Source: Mycobacterium terramassiliense
Lineage (GTDB): Bacteria > Actinomycetota > Actinomycetes > Mycobacteriales > Mycobacteriaceae
Direction of reading: 5' to 3'
Length of the DNA stretch: 64,000 bases
Assembly: GCF_900157385.1 (NCBI RefSeq)
Contig: NZ_LT717701.1
Span: 2,062,219-2,126,218 of the forward strand
A program made the translations under genes and the position numbers. Under the pieces are notes generated by a model. The model was not told where the DNA came from. It saw only the letters and a list, made by a program, of their open reading frames with translations, and did no database searches. Within the stretch, counting starts at the first letter, position 1. Every line of letters begins with the position of its first letter. Positions 12,204 to 20,276 of the stretch are shown here, piece after piece.

Positions 12204-13600
12204 GGCTGCCTCTCCGGTTGCCGGTGGGGAATCGCCTCGGGCGCCAACGCGGCGCCGTCGGGCGGTGCGGGCTCATGGAATCTGGTTGCCACGGGCCTGA
12301 TCAGCTCGTTGCAGATCAGGGCGACGGCCAGCAGGGCGATCATCACCTCGAACGACACGAGGTACAGGTCCGGGCCGTGCTTCCCGGCCGTCTTCTGGGA
12401 ATCGGCGATGGCGTTGACGATGAGCGGGCCCAGCACACCCGCGACCGACCAGGCGGTCAGCAGCCTGCCGTGGATGGCGCCAACCTCGTAGGTGCCGAAC
12501 AGGTCGCGCAGATACGCCGGCACCGTCGAGAAACCCGCGCCGTAGAACGACAGGATCAGCACGGTGCATAGCAGGAAGGCGACCTTGTTGGTGTTCGTCG
12601 TCAACAGCAGCGTCAGATACAGGAGTGCGCCGCCGCCGAGGTAGAGCCGGTACATGGTCTTGCGGCCCAGCGCATCCGACAGCGACGACCAGCCGATCCG
12701 GCCGAGCATGTTGGCCAGCGACAGCAGGGCGACGAACCCGGCGGCCGCCGAGGCCAGCACGGCCGCGCGCGGCGCCCGCGGGAAGAAGTCCTGGTAGATC
12801 GGTGAGGCCTTCTCCAGGATGCCGATCCCGGCGGTCACGTTGAAGCAGAGCACGACCCACAAGAGCCAGAACTGCGGCGTCTTGATCGCGTTGGCCGCCG
12901 ACACACCGGCCGTGCTGACCAGTGATCCGGCCTTGTGCGGCTTGGGTTTCCAGCCCGGCGGGGCCCAATCCGGCGCCGGCACCCGGATCAGCAGGCACCC
13001 CATCGACATGAATACGGCGTAGGTGCAGCCCATCACGAGGAAGGTCCGCGCGACGCCGGCGGTGCTGGCGCGCCCGAACGCGTCGAGCAGGCTGTTGGTC
13101 CACGGCGACGCGATCAGCGCGCCGCCGCCGAAGCCCATGATCGCCAGGCCGGTCGCCATTCCCGGACGGTCGGGAAACCACTTGATCAACGTGGACACCG
13201 GCGAGATGTAGCCGATACCGAGGCCGACCCCTCCCACGACCCCGTAGCCCAGCACAACGAGCCAGTATTGGCGGACTGAAACTCCGAATCCCGCGATCAG
13301 CAGCCCGCTGCAGAAACACACGGTGGCAACGACCATGGCCCAGCGTGGCCCGTAGTGGTCGACGCGGGTGCCGAAGGCCGCGGCCGAAAGGCCCAGCGCC
13401 ACAATGGCGACGGTGAACGGCATCGCGCTCGCGGTTCCGGAGACGTGCAGCGACTTCTCCAGCGGGATCTTGAAGACGCTCCAGGCGTAGGCCGAGCCGA
13501 TGGCGAGGTGGATGGATAGCGCGGCGGGCGGAACCAGCCAGCGGCTCCATCCGGGTTTAGCAACGATTCTCGAACGGTCCAGCAAGCCAACGCTTGTCAC
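12200..13600 (-). CDS. OFA-family MFS transporter (oxalate/formate antiporter-like)
   Basis: The 466-residue membrane protein has twelve predicted helices. It carries the OFA-type start PPAALSIHLAIGSAYAWSVF and the motifs GYISPVSTLIKWFPDRPGMATG and FGGGALIASP typical of OxlT-like proteins. Such carriers exchange oxalate, formate or other small carboxylates; the actual substrate here is not determinable. It precedes and overlaps the 41-residue small subunit gene, supporting the OFA assignment. The direct repeats and dyad at 13676-13741 lie in its upstream region. This transporter module is absent from the equivalent M. tuberculosis locus. Confidence 0.9.
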   Translation of the reverse strand: MTSVGLLDRSRIVAKPGWSRWLVPPAALSIHLAIGSAYAWSVFKIPLEKSLHVSGTASAMPFTVAIVALGLSAAAFGTRVDHYGPRWAMVVATVCFCSGLLIAGFGVSVRQYWLVVLGYGVVGGVGLGIGYISPVSTLIKWFPDRPGMATGLAIMGFGGGALIASPWTNSLLDAFGRASTAGVARTFLVMGCTYAVFMSMGCLLIRVPAPDWAPPGWKPKPHKAGSLVSTAGVSAANAIKTPQFWLLWVVLCFNVTAGIGILEKASPIYQDFFPRAPRAAVLASAAAGFVALLSLANMLGRIGWSSLSDALGRKTMYRLYLGGGALLYLTLLLTTNTNKVAFLLCTVLILSFYGAGFSTVPAYLRDLFGTYEVGAIHGRLLTAWSVAGVLGPLIVNAIADSQKTAGKHGPDLYLVSFEVMIALLAVALICNELIRPVATRFHEPAPPDGAALAPEAIPHRQPERQP

Positions 13601-13675
13601 GATGCACCCTTCTCCCGCGGGCGGAGCTCCGTCCCGTCGCCACTATTTGTGGGTGCGGCCTCGCGGTCAAGGCGC

Positions 13676-13741
13676 GATTTCTATTGTCCGATAAGGGATT
13701 TCTATCGACAACGCTCATCGGCACTGACCACGGGCGTTGTC
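13676..13741. promoter_or_regulatory. Direct repeats and 8-bp dyad upstream of the OFA transporter
   Basis: GATTTCTAT occurs at 13676-13684 and 13697-13705, exactly 21 bp apart (two helical turns). GACAACGC (13707-13714) pairs with GCGTTGTC (13734-13741). On the minus strand the dyad follows the cyclase stop and precedes the transporter, so it may be a terminator, an operator, or both. Confidence 0.5.
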
Positions 13742-13749
13742 AACGCGGA

Positions 13750-15375
13750 TCAGCGATCGGACCGGGCGACCTCAACCGGTTGGGCCAGTCGCGTGGGGCG
13801 CTCGTGCCCGCGCAGGGTCACGGTGTCGCCCAAAGACCAACGGGCGCATTCGTCTTCGCTGGCGCCCTCGAGCGCGCCGGCGGTCGCAAGCAACTTGCCC
13901 GGACGGGACTTGGCCAGTTCGCACAGTCGCGCGGCCTCGTTGACCGGCTCGCCGATGACGGTGTATTCGAACCTTTCCTTGGCGCCCACGTTGCCGGCGA
14001 CGACCTGGCCGGCCGCGACGCCGATGCCGGCGTCGAGCTCGCACATCTCGCCGGCAAGGCGCTTGGCGATGCAGCGCGCGGCGGCCAGCGCCGCGTCTTC
14101 GGGCGAGTCCAGGCGGTTGGGGGCCCCGAAGATGGCCAGCGACGCGTCGCCTTCGAACTTGTTGACCAGTCCGCAATGGCGGTCCACTTCCTCGACGACG
14201 ATCGCGAAAAACCGGTTGAGCACTTCGACGACCTGGGTCGGCGGTTGCGTGGTCACCAATTGAGTGGAGCCGACGATGTCGATGAAGACCACGGCGACGT
14301 GGCGTTCTTCGCCGCCGAGTTTCGGTCGCTCGCGCTCGGCGGCCAGCGCGACCTCGCGGCCGACGTGCCGGCCGAAGAGATCGCGCACGCGTTCGCGTTC
14401 GCGCAGGCCATTGACCATCGCGTTGAAACCCCGCTGCAGCTCGCCCAATTCGGTGCCGTCGAAGACCACCAGGTCGCCGCGCAGATTGCCCTGCTCGACG
14501 CGCCGCAGCGCCGCGCGCACCACCCGCACCGGTGTCGCGGTCAGCCAGGCCAGAATCCACATCAGGAGGCAGCCGAAGATCAGGGTGGCGAACGAGATGA
14601 TCAGCACGCCGACCGCGAACTGGGTCTCGGTCAGGTTCCGCATCAGGATCTGAAACATCGCCAGGAGGGCGATGCCGATGACGGGCACGCCGGATCCCAA
14701 AAACCACACCATCATGGTTCGGCCCATGATCCCCGCCGACAGCCGTCGCGGCGGTGGCCCGGCCTCGAGCGCCTGAGCGGCCACCGGGCGCAGCGCGAAC
14801 TCGGCGAGCAGATAGCTGCCCGTGGCCACCAGCACCCCGCAAAAGCTCACGCAGACCAGAAACCGCGGGATGAACTGGGTGTTGACGAGGCCGTAGAGGA
14901 TGGTCGACACCACCGCGCCGAGTCCCCACAGGATGAGGTCGGCGATGGCGATCCGCCACGGGGCCAGGAAGGTGTTCCGCTCGTCGATGCCGCTGGGCTT
15001 GCGCTCCTCGATCGCCCAGCGCAGGGCGAGCACGGTCTGGCGGGTGATCCAATAGGTGCCCAGCGCCAAGGCGATCGCGACGTAGGCGGGCACGACCGCG
15101 AAGGTGAGCCAGGCCGGCGCGTCGTCGAACACGCTCGGCTCGGGAATCGCGACCGCCACCAACAGCAGCGTGACCCCGATGCCGATGAAGTTCGCGCCCA
15201 GGACCAGCACGGTCAAAATGATCTGGATGCGGATGCGGCGACGTCGCTGGCTTTCCGATACCCGCCCGAGGAGCAAGGATCCGTACGCAGGCGTTTCCGG
15301 CAGGCGGCCGCTCTGGCGGGTAATCCGCTCGAGCACCCGGCCGATACGTTGCGCCATGCTCTTTTTGGACGACAT
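13750..15375 (-). CDS. Membrane-bound class III adenylate cyclase with HAMP domain (Rv1318c/1319c/1320c type)
   Basis: The 541-residue protein has about six N-terminal transmembrane helices, a HAMP linker after the sixth (TATPVRVVRAALRRVEQGNL), and a C-terminal class III cyclase domain. Catalytic features include the metal-binding Asp in VVFIDIVGST, the purine-specifying Lys in NKFEGDASLA followed by the second metal Asp, and the IGEPVNEAARL segment with Asn and Arg of the transition state. It should make cAMP from ATP on the cytoplasmic side. M. tuberculosis has three adjacent paralogues here; this window has one. A cAMP phosphodiesterase candidate lies at 34457. Confidence 0.94.
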   Translation of the reverse strand: MSSKKSMAQRIGRVLERITRQSGRLPETPAYGSLLLGRVSESQRRRRIRIQIILTVLVLGANFIGIGVTLLLVAVAIPEPSVFDDAPAWLTFAVVPAYVAIALALGTYWITRQTVLALRWAIEERKPSGIDERNTFLAPWRIAIADLILWGLGAVVSTILYGLVNTQFIPRFLVCVSFCGVLVATGSYLLAEFALRPVAAQALEAGPPPRRLSAGIMGRTMMVWFLGSGVPVIGIALLAMFQILMRNLTETQFAVGVLIISFATLIFGCLLMWILAWLTATPVRVVRAALRRVEQGNLRGDLVVFDGTELGELQRGFNAMVNGLRERERVRDLFGRHVGREVALAAERERPKLGGEERHVAVVFIDIVGSTQLVTTQPPTQVVEVLNRFFAIVVEEVDRHCGLVNKFEGDASLAIFGAPNRLDSPEDAALAAARCIAKRLAGEMCELDAGIGVAAGQVVAGNVGAKERFEYTVIGEPVNEAARLCELAKSRPGKLLATAGALEGASEDECARWSLGDTVTLRGHERPTRLAQPVEVARSDR

Positions 15376-15384
15376 GGTGGCGCA

Positions 15385-15413
15385 AGCCTAATTTGTCGCC
15401 CAAGCTCTAAGGT
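15385..15413. promoter_or_regulatory. Divergent -10 boxes for the cyclase and nucS
   Basis: TAGGCT on the minus strand (15390-15385) ends 9 bases before the cyclase ATG. TAAGGT on the plus strand (15408-15413) ends 7 bases before the nucS GTG, indicating a leaderless nucS mRNA. Confidence 0.5.
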
Positions 15414-15420
15414 GAGTCGG

Positions 15421-16101
15421 GTGCGCCTCGTCATCGCCCAATGCACCGTCGACTACGTCGGCCGGCTCACCGCACACCTGCCGTCGGCGCGGCGGCTGTT
15501 GCTCTTCAAGGCCGACGGGTCGGTCAGCGTGCACGCCGACGACCGTGCCTACAAGCCGTTGAACTGGATGAGCCCGCCGTGCTGGCTGACCGAGGAGGCG
15601 GGCGGCTCCGGCGATCAGGCGCCGCTGTGGGTGGTGGAGAACAAGGCCGGCGAGCAGCTGCGCATCACTGTCGAGGAGATCGAACACGACTCCAGCCACG
15701 ACCTGGGTGTCGACCCCGGCTTGGTGAAGGACGGCGTCGAGGCGCATCTTCAGGCGTTGCTCGCCGAACACGTCCAGCTGCTGGGCGAGGGATACACGTT
15801 GGTCCGCCGCGAGTACATGACCGCGATCGGACCGGTGGATCTGCTGTGTCGCGACGAGCGCGGTGGCTCGGTCGCGGTCGAAATCAAGCGCCGCGGCGAG
15901 ATCGACGGGGTCGAACAGCTCACCCGCTATCTGGAGTTGCTCAACCGCGACAGCGTTCTGGCACCGGTCAAGGGGATCTTTGCCGCTCAGCAAATCAAGC
16001 CGCAGGCGCGCACGCTGGCCACCGACCGCGGGATTCGTTGCGTCACATTGGATTACGACAAGATGCGCGGTATGGACAGCGATGAATACCGGTTGTTCTG
16101 A
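15421..16101 (+). CDS. nucS: Mismatch-specific endonuclease NucS/EndoMS
   Basis: NucS cleaves both strands at mismatches and replaces MutS/MutL mismatch repair in mycobacteria. The 226-residue product has an N-terminal DNA-binding domain and a C-terminal nuclease domain with catalytic Asp140 (GPVDLLCRD) and the Glu154-x-Lys156 motif (VAVEIKRRG), then GVEQLTRYLELL. The C-terminus DEYRLF matches the sliding-clamp-binding tail of this family. GTG at 15421 is fixed by homology to Rv1321 and by the -10 box 7 bases upstream. The longer upstream open frame is antisense to the cyclase and is not coding. Confidence 0.96.
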   Translation: MRLVIAQCTVDYVGRLTAHLPSARRLLLFKADGSVSVHADDRAYKPLNWMSPPCWLTEEAGGSGDQAPLWVVENKAGEQLRITVEEIEHDSSHDLGVDPGLVKDGVEAHLQALLAEHVQLLGEGYTLVRREYMTAIGPVDLLCRDERGGSVAVEIKRRGEIDGVEQLTRYLELLNRDSVLAPVKGIFAAQQIKPQARTLATDRGIRCVTLDYDKMRGMDSDEYRLF

Positions 16102-16111
16102 CGCGCTTAAC

Positions 16112-16117
16112 TAGACT
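16112..16117 (+). promoter_or_regulatory. -10 box TAGACT, leaderless
   Basis: TAGACT ends 7 bases before the ATG at 16125, the spacing of a leaderless mycobacterial promoter. Confidence 0.5.
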
Positions 16118-16124
16118 GTCGGGC

Positions 16125-16418
16125 ATGCCTCGGCGCCGTACACCGCCACGCCGGCAGCGCCCGGTGTCGCTCCCGCCGGTTCCGCACCGGGTGGAGACGG
16201 GCCCGGACGGTTACGAATACGAGGTGCGCCCGGTCGCCGCGGCCCGCGCGGTCAAGACCTATCGCTGCCCCGGTTGCGATCACGAAATCGGTTCCGGCAC
16301 TCCACATCTGGTGGTGTGGCCCGCCGAAGGGCCGCAGGGAGCCGATGACCGGCGGCATTGGCATACGCCGTGCTGGGCTAACCGCGCCACTCGCGGCCCG
16401 ACCCGAAAGTGGTCTTGA
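16125..16418 (+). CDS. Small conserved putative zinc-binding protein (Rv1322 type)
   Basis: A 97-residue basic protein of unknown function. After a proline/arginine-rich start, the core has YRCPGCDHEI followed by RHWHTPCW, so two CxxC cysteines plus a downstream His and Cys could bind one zinc ion. It ends in another basic stretch. Position between nucS and the methylmalonyl-CoA epimerase matches Rv1322. DNA or RNA binding is only a guess from charge. It ends 100 bases before the convergent epimerase gene, with a palindromic repeat between. Confidence 0.82.
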   Translation: MPRRRTPPRRQRPVSLPPVPHRVETGPDGYEYEVRPVAAARAVKTYRCPGCDHEIGSGTPHLVVWPAEGPQGADDRRHWHTPCWANRATRGPTRKWS

Positions 16419-16440
16419 AATCTCGGCATGCCATCACGAA

Positions 16441-16491
16441 TGTGCGGCTCGCCGCGCCCGAAGACCGAAGGTGCGGCCAGCCGCACACTCG
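16441..16491. terminator. Palindromic repeat at convergent gene ends, copy 1
   Basis: GTGCGGC-CA-GCCGCAC (16471-16486) plus a following ACTCG is a 7-bp stem with a 2-base centre, preceded by a degenerate GTGCGGCTCGCCGCG (16442-16456). The same 21-base core recurs at 37434-37454, also between convergent genes, so a bidirectional terminator role is likely. There is no T tract. Confidence 0.6.
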
Positions 16492-16518
16492 GCGGATTCC
16501 GCCGCTTCCGGAGCCCTC

Positions 16519-16974
16519 CTAGGAGGCCGGCTCGACCAACTCGATCAGGACCCCGCCGGCGTCCTTGGGATGGATGAAGTTGATCCGTGAGTTTGCTGTG
16601 CCGCGGCGGGGCGCCTCGTAGACGAGTCGCACGCCCTGCTCATGCAGCTGCTCACAAATGGCGTCCAGGTCGCTGACCCGAACGGCCATCTGTTGGATGC
16701 CCGGTCCGCGCTTTTCCATGAACTTCGCGATCGTCGACGAGTCGTCGAGCGGGGCCATCAGCTGGAGCTGGGCGGTGGTCCCGGGGACGGCCAGCATCGC
16801 CTCGCGTATGCCCTGGTCGTCGTTGACTTCCTCATGCACCAGGATCATGCCGAGGTGGTCGTGGTACCAGGTGATGGCGGCGTCCAGGTCGGCGACCGCA
16901 ATGCCGACGTGATCCAGGCCGGTCACCAAGGAGGTTGCCAGGAGGTGACGGGCGTCAACTTGATCGGTCGTCAT
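16519..16974 (-). CDS. mce: Methylmalonyl-CoA epimerase
   Basis: This 151-residue VOC-fold enzyme interconverts the 2S and 2R forms of methylmalonyl-CoA, linking propionyl-CoA carboxylation to the B12-dependent mutase. It has the family start GLDHVGIAVADLDAAITWY, with the metal-binding His in LDHVG, the RGPGIQQMAV strand, and a C-terminal GGVLIELVEP carrying the Glu ligand. It matches Rv1322A in position and length. ATG at 16974 is preferred over the adjacent upstream GTG; a TACCGT box ends six bases before it. It is divergent from fadA4. Confidence 0.94.
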   Translation of the reverse strand: MTTDQVDARHLLATSLVTGLDHVGIAVADLDAAITWYHDHLGMILVHEEVNDDQGIREAMLAVPGTTAQLQLMAPLDDSSTIAKFMEKRGPGIQQMAVRVSDLDAICEQLHEQGVRLVYEAPRRGTANSRINFIHPKDAGGVLIELVEPAS

Positions 16975-16990
16975 CACGTAACGGTAACCT
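16960..16990. promoter_or_regulatory. Overlapping divergent promoters for mce and fadA4
   Basis: On the minus strand TACCGT (16986-16981) ends 6 bases before the mce ATG, predicting a leaderless mRNA. On the plus strand TAACCT (16985-16990) with TTGATC (16960-16965) is a candidate promoter for fadA4, which keeps a normal leader and ribosome binding site. The two -10 boxes overlap, so the promoters may compete. Confidence 0.5.
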
Positions 16991-17055
16991 GACGGCAAAG
17001 ATTGCGCTTCTCCAGGATGCCGAATCGGCCGTCCGGGCACGCTCAGGAGGTACTC

Positions 17056-18237
17056 ATGACGACGTCGGTGATAGTTGCTGGGGCGCGGACGCCCATCGGC
17101 AAGTTGATGGGTTCGCTGAAGGATTTCTCGGCCAGCGACCTGGGCGCGATTGCGATCGCCGGGGCGCTCGAGAAGGCCCAGCTGCCGGCGTCGGCGGTCG
17201 AGTACGTGATCATGGGCCAGGTGCTGACGGCCGGCGCCGGCCAGATGCCCGCCCGTCAGGCGGCGGTCGCTGCGGGCATCGGCTGGGACGTTCCGGCGCT
17301 GACCATCAACAAGATGTGCCTGTCCGGCATCGACTCCATCGCCCTGGCTGACCAGCTCATTCGCGCCGGCGAGTTCGACGTGGTGGTGGCCGGCGGCCAG
17401 GAGTCGATGACGAAGGCGCCCCACCTGCTGATGGACAGCCGGGCGGGCTACAAGTACGGCGACGTGACGGTGCGCGACCACATGGCCTACGACGGCCTGC
17501 ACGACGTGTTCACCGACCAGCCGATGGGCGCGCTCACCGAGCAGCGCAACGACCTCGACAAGTTCACCCGGCAGGAGCAGGACGAGTTCGCTGCGCGGTC
17601 CCACCAGAAGGCGGCCGCGGCATGGAAGGACGGCGTCTTCACCGACGAAGTGGTGCCGGTCAATATCCCGCAGCGCAAGGGTGATCCGTTGCAGTTCGCC
17701 GAGGACGAGGGGATTCGCGCTAACACCACTGCGGAGTCCCTGGCCGGCCTGAAACCCGCGTTTCGCCGCGATGGCACCATCACGGCCGGCTCGGCGTCGC
17801 AGATTTCCGACGGCGCGGCCGCGGTGGTGGTGATGAACAAGGCGAAAGCGCAGGAGCTCGGCCTTTCCTGGCTCGTCGAGATCGGCGCGCATGGCGTTGT
17901 CGCCGGTCCGGACTCGACGCTGCAGTCCCAGCCGGCCAACGCGATCAAGAAAGCGCTCGGCCGAGAGGGCATCTCCGTTGACCAGCTCGACGTCGTCGAG
18001 ATCAACGAGGCTTTCGCCGCGGTGGCCCTGGCCTCGACCCGTGAACTTGGCGTCGATCCCGAGATCGTCAACGTCAACGGCGGCGCGATCGCGGTCGGTC
18101 ATCCGATCGGCATGTCGGGCGCCAGGATCACTTTGCACGTCGCCCTGGAGTTGGCGCGGCGGGGGTCCGGTTACGGCGTAGCGGCCCTCTGTGGCGCGGG
18201 CGGCCAGGGTGACGCCCTGATCCTGCGGGCCGGTTAG
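17056..18237 (+). CDS. fadA4: Acetyl-CoA acetyltransferase (thiolase) FadA4
   Basis: The 393-residue thiolase condenses or cleaves acetoacetyl-CoA and related 3-ketoacyl-CoA. All catalytic motifs are present: nucleophile Cys88 in NKMCLSGIDS, the NEAFAAVAL segment, His in GHPIGMSGAR and the second Cys in CGAGGQG. It matches Rv1323. ATG at 17056 follows a strong CAGGAGG ribosome binding site at 17044-17050, better than the longer open frame. It is divergent from mce, so short-chain acyl-CoA functions cluster here. Confidence 0.96.
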   Translation: MTTSVIVAGARTPIGKLMGSLKDFSASDLGAIAIAGALEKAQLPASAVEYVIMGQVLTAGAGQMPARQAAVAAGIGWDVPALTINKMCLSGIDSIALADQLIRAGEFDVVVAGGQESMTKAPHLLMDSRAGYKYGDVTVRDHMAYDGLHDVFTDQPMGALTEQRNDLDKFTRQEQDEFAARSHQKAAAAWKDGVFTDEVVPVNIPQRKGDPLQFAEDEGIRANTTAESLAGLKPAFRRDGTITAGSASQISDGAAAVVVMNKAKAQELGLSWLVEIGAHGVVAGPDSTLQSQPANAIKKALGREGISVDQLDVVEINEAFAAVALASTRELGVDPEIVNVNGGAIAVGHPIGMSGARITLHVALELARRGSGYGVAALCGAGGQGDALILRAG

Positions 18238-18404
18238 GCACACCCGCCGCCGTTGCTGAAGTTAGCTGGGGGCAAAGTTTGTGATCTTGGTCATAACACC
18301 CGGTAACGGTCCGTATGGGCGCGGGTTCGGGCCGATTCGCCCGGGCAGGAGCGTCGGCGCGACCGGCTGGCTCGGTGTGCGGAGCGCATGACAGACTTGA
18401 CGGC

Positions 18405-19316
18405 GTGACGCGTCCGCGACCCTCGATCGGGCCCGCACTGGCCGGTGCGGTCGACCTGTCCGGCCTCAAGCAGCGAGCCCAGCAGAACGCTTCCTCCGCC
18501 GGCCCCGCGGGCCCTGCGGCGCCCGCGACGCCGGGTGGCACGGAGGTCAACGAGGCCAATTTCGAGGAACAAGTGATCGTCCGGTCCGACGAGGTCCCGG
18601 TCGTGGTCTTGCTGTGGTCGCCGCGCAGTGACGCGTGCGTCCAGCTCCTCGAGACGCTGTCCGACCTGGCCGCCGAGGACGGCGGCACGTGGGCGCTGGC
18701 GACGGTCAACGTCGACGTGACGCCCAGGGTGGCCCAGATATTTGGCGTCGACGCGGTGCCGACCGTCGTGGCATTGGCCGCCGGTCAGCCGCTGTCGAGC
18801 TTTCAGGGCGTTCAGCCGCCCGACCAGTTGCGCCGGTGGGTGGACTCGCTGCTTTCGGCGACGGCCGGAAAGCTCAGGGGCCCAAGCGGTTCCGGAGAAG
18901 CGGAAGTGGATCCGCAGCTGGCCCAGGCGCGCCAACAACTCGAGGACGGCGATTTCGACGCCGCCAAAGAGTCGTATCAGGCGATCCTGGACGCCAACCC
19001 GGCCAGCGTCGAAGCCAAGGGTGCGATCCGGCAGATCGAATTCCTTACGCGCGCAACGGCGCAACGCCCGGATGCGGTCGCGGCGGCCGATGCCGCGCCG
19101 GGCGACATCGACGCCGCGTTGGCCGCGGCCGACGTGCAAATCCTCAACCAGGACGTGAGCGCGGCGTTTGAGCGCCTGATCGCCTTGGTGCGCAGCACAT
19201 CCGGCGACGAACGCACCCGCGTGCGCACCCGGCTGATCGAGCTGTTCGAGCTCTTCGATCCCGCCGACCCCGAGGTCGTCGCCGGTCGGCGCAACCTGGC
19301 CAACGCGCTGTACTGA
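18405..19316 (+). CDS. Thioredoxin-fold, TPR-containing protein (CnoX/YbbN-like)
   Basis: A 303-residue protein similar to Rv1324. After a low-complexity Pro/Ala/Gly linker, residues about 55-160 form a thioredoxin fold (VVVLLWSPRSDACVQLLETL, then the cis-Pro region VDAVPTVVAL). The usual WCxxC is replaced by WSPRSDAC, leaving one cysteine, so classical disulfide reduction is unlikely. The rest is helical with TPR-like repeats (QARQQLEDGDFDAAKESYQA). The layout matches CnoX-type co-chaperones that protect proteins during oxidative stress. GTG at 18405 is chosen by homology. The 167 bases before it hold nothing I can name. Confidence 0.88.
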   Translation: MTRPRPSIGPALAGAVDLSGLKQRAQQNASSAGPAGPAAPATPGGTEVNEANFEEQVIVRSDEVPVVVLLWSPRSDACVQLLETLSDLAAEDGGTWALATVNVDVTPRVAQIFGVDAVPTVVALAAGQPLSSFQGVQPPDQLRRWVDSLLSATAGKLRGPSGSGEAEVDPQLAQARQQLEDGDFDAAKESYQAILDANPASVEAKGAIRQIEFLTRATAQRPDAVAAADAAPGDIDAALAAADVQILNQDVSAAFERLIALVRSTSGDERTRVRTRLIELFELFDPADPEVVAGRRNLANALY

Positions 19317-19324
19317 GTCCAGCC

Positions 19325-20119
19325 TTACGGGCCCGATATCCCGTTGATCCCGGGCAGGCCGAGCACCCCGCCCGTGCCGCCGGCACCGCCGGTGCCGCCG
19401 AGACCCGTCGCCCCGCCGACTCCGCCGTTACCGCCGTTACCGCCGTCGCCGACCAGGACGGCACTGCCGCCCGCGCCGCCGGCCCCGCCGGCACCCGTCG
19501 GCACCAGGCTGTTGCCGCCCGCGCCGCCGCCGCCGCCGTTGCCGATGGCGCCGCCGGCCGCGCCGTTGCTCGTGGCGGTCGCGGCACCGCCGCCGGCACC
19601 GCCCGCCCCGCCGATGCCGAACAGGCCTGCGGCCCCGCCCTTACCGCCCGGCTGCCCGAGCCCGCCGGACCCGCCGGCGCCGCCGTTGCCGAGCAGGATC
19701 CCGCCGGCGCCGCCCGGCGCCCCGGTGCCCGGTGCGCCGTTGGCGCCGTTGCCGATAAGCGGGCGGCCCAGGAGCAACTCGGTGGGCGTGTTCACGAGGC
19801 CGAGCAGCTGCTGCTCCAGGCCCTGCAACGGTGAGGCGTTCGCGGCCTCGGTGGCGGCGTACGACATCGCGCCCGACGCCACTGCCTGCACGAACTCTGA
19901 ATGGAAGGCCTCCACTTGCGCGCTGATCGCCTGGTACTGCGCGCCGTGCGCGGAAAAGAACGCCGCTACGCTCGCCGACACCTCGTCCGCGGCCGAGGCC
20001 ACCATTCCCGTCGTGGGCGCCGCCGCCGTCGCGCTGGCCGTGCTAATTGTGGAACCGATATTTGCCAAATCCGACGCCGCCCCCGAAACCATTTCTGGTA
20101 CCGCGAACACGAACGACAT
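19325..20119 (-). CDS. PE_PGRS family protein (Rv1325c position)
   Basis: The 264-residue protein has an N-terminal PE domain (about 1-95) with Pro8-Glu9 and the ADEVSASVAAFFSAHGAQYQ helix. A GRPLIGNGANGAPGTG linker and a glycine/alanine-rich PGRS region of GGAGG/GGNGG repeats follow. PE domains act as export signals for ESX-5 in slow growers, and PGRS parts sit at the cell surface. A good GGGAGG ribosome binding site precedes the ATG. It corresponds by position to PE_PGRS24. Only 8 bases separate it from the convergent thioredoxin-like gene. Its short repeat tract makes assembly errors less likely than in the larger copy. Confidence 0.93.
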   Translation of the reverse strand: MSFVFAVPEMVSGAASDLANIGSTISTASATAAAPTTGMVASAADEVSASVAAFFSAHGAQYQAISAQVEAFHSEFVQAVASGAMSYAATEAANASPLQGLEQQLLGLVNTPTELLLGRPLIGNGANGAPGTGAPGGAGGILLGNGGAGGSGGLGQPGGKGGAAGLFGIGGAGGAGGGAATATSNGAAGGAIGNGGGGGAGGNSLVPTGAGGAGGAGGSAVLVGDGGNGGNGGVGGATGLGGTGGAGGTGGVLGLPGINGISGP

Positions 20120-20175
20120 GCCTGCCTCCCAGCGAGTACGGCGACGATGACGCCTGGGGAGTGGATCATATCCAG

Positions 20176-20196
20176 ACTTTCCGAAATTCGGAAAGT
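20176..20196. promoter_or_regulatory. Perfect 21-bp palindrome upstream of PE_PGRS
   Basis: ACTTTCCGAA and TTCGGAAAGT are perfect inverted arms around a single central A. The site lies 57 bases upstream of the PE_PGRS ATG and 80 bases after glgB. The 1-base centre argues against an RNA hairpin terminator and for a binding site of a dimeric regulator. Confidence 0.55.
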
Positions 20197-20276
20197 AGCT
20201 CGGCTTTACTGGAGCGGCGATTAAATGGTGCTTTACTTATCGCAATGCAAGCGGTATAAGCGGCGCCGACCGCTTT

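Noticed and set aside
13594..15420. Long plus-strand frame in phase with nucS extending back to 13594
   Set aside because: The part before 15421 is antisense to the adenylate cyclase and has no homology; nucS starts at 15421 by family length.
19344..20150. Proline-rich plus-strand frame opposite the first PE_PGRS gene
   Set aside because: It is the predictable antisense of glycine-rich GGN codons, not a gene; the same holds for frames opposite the second PE_PGRS (38461-40292).
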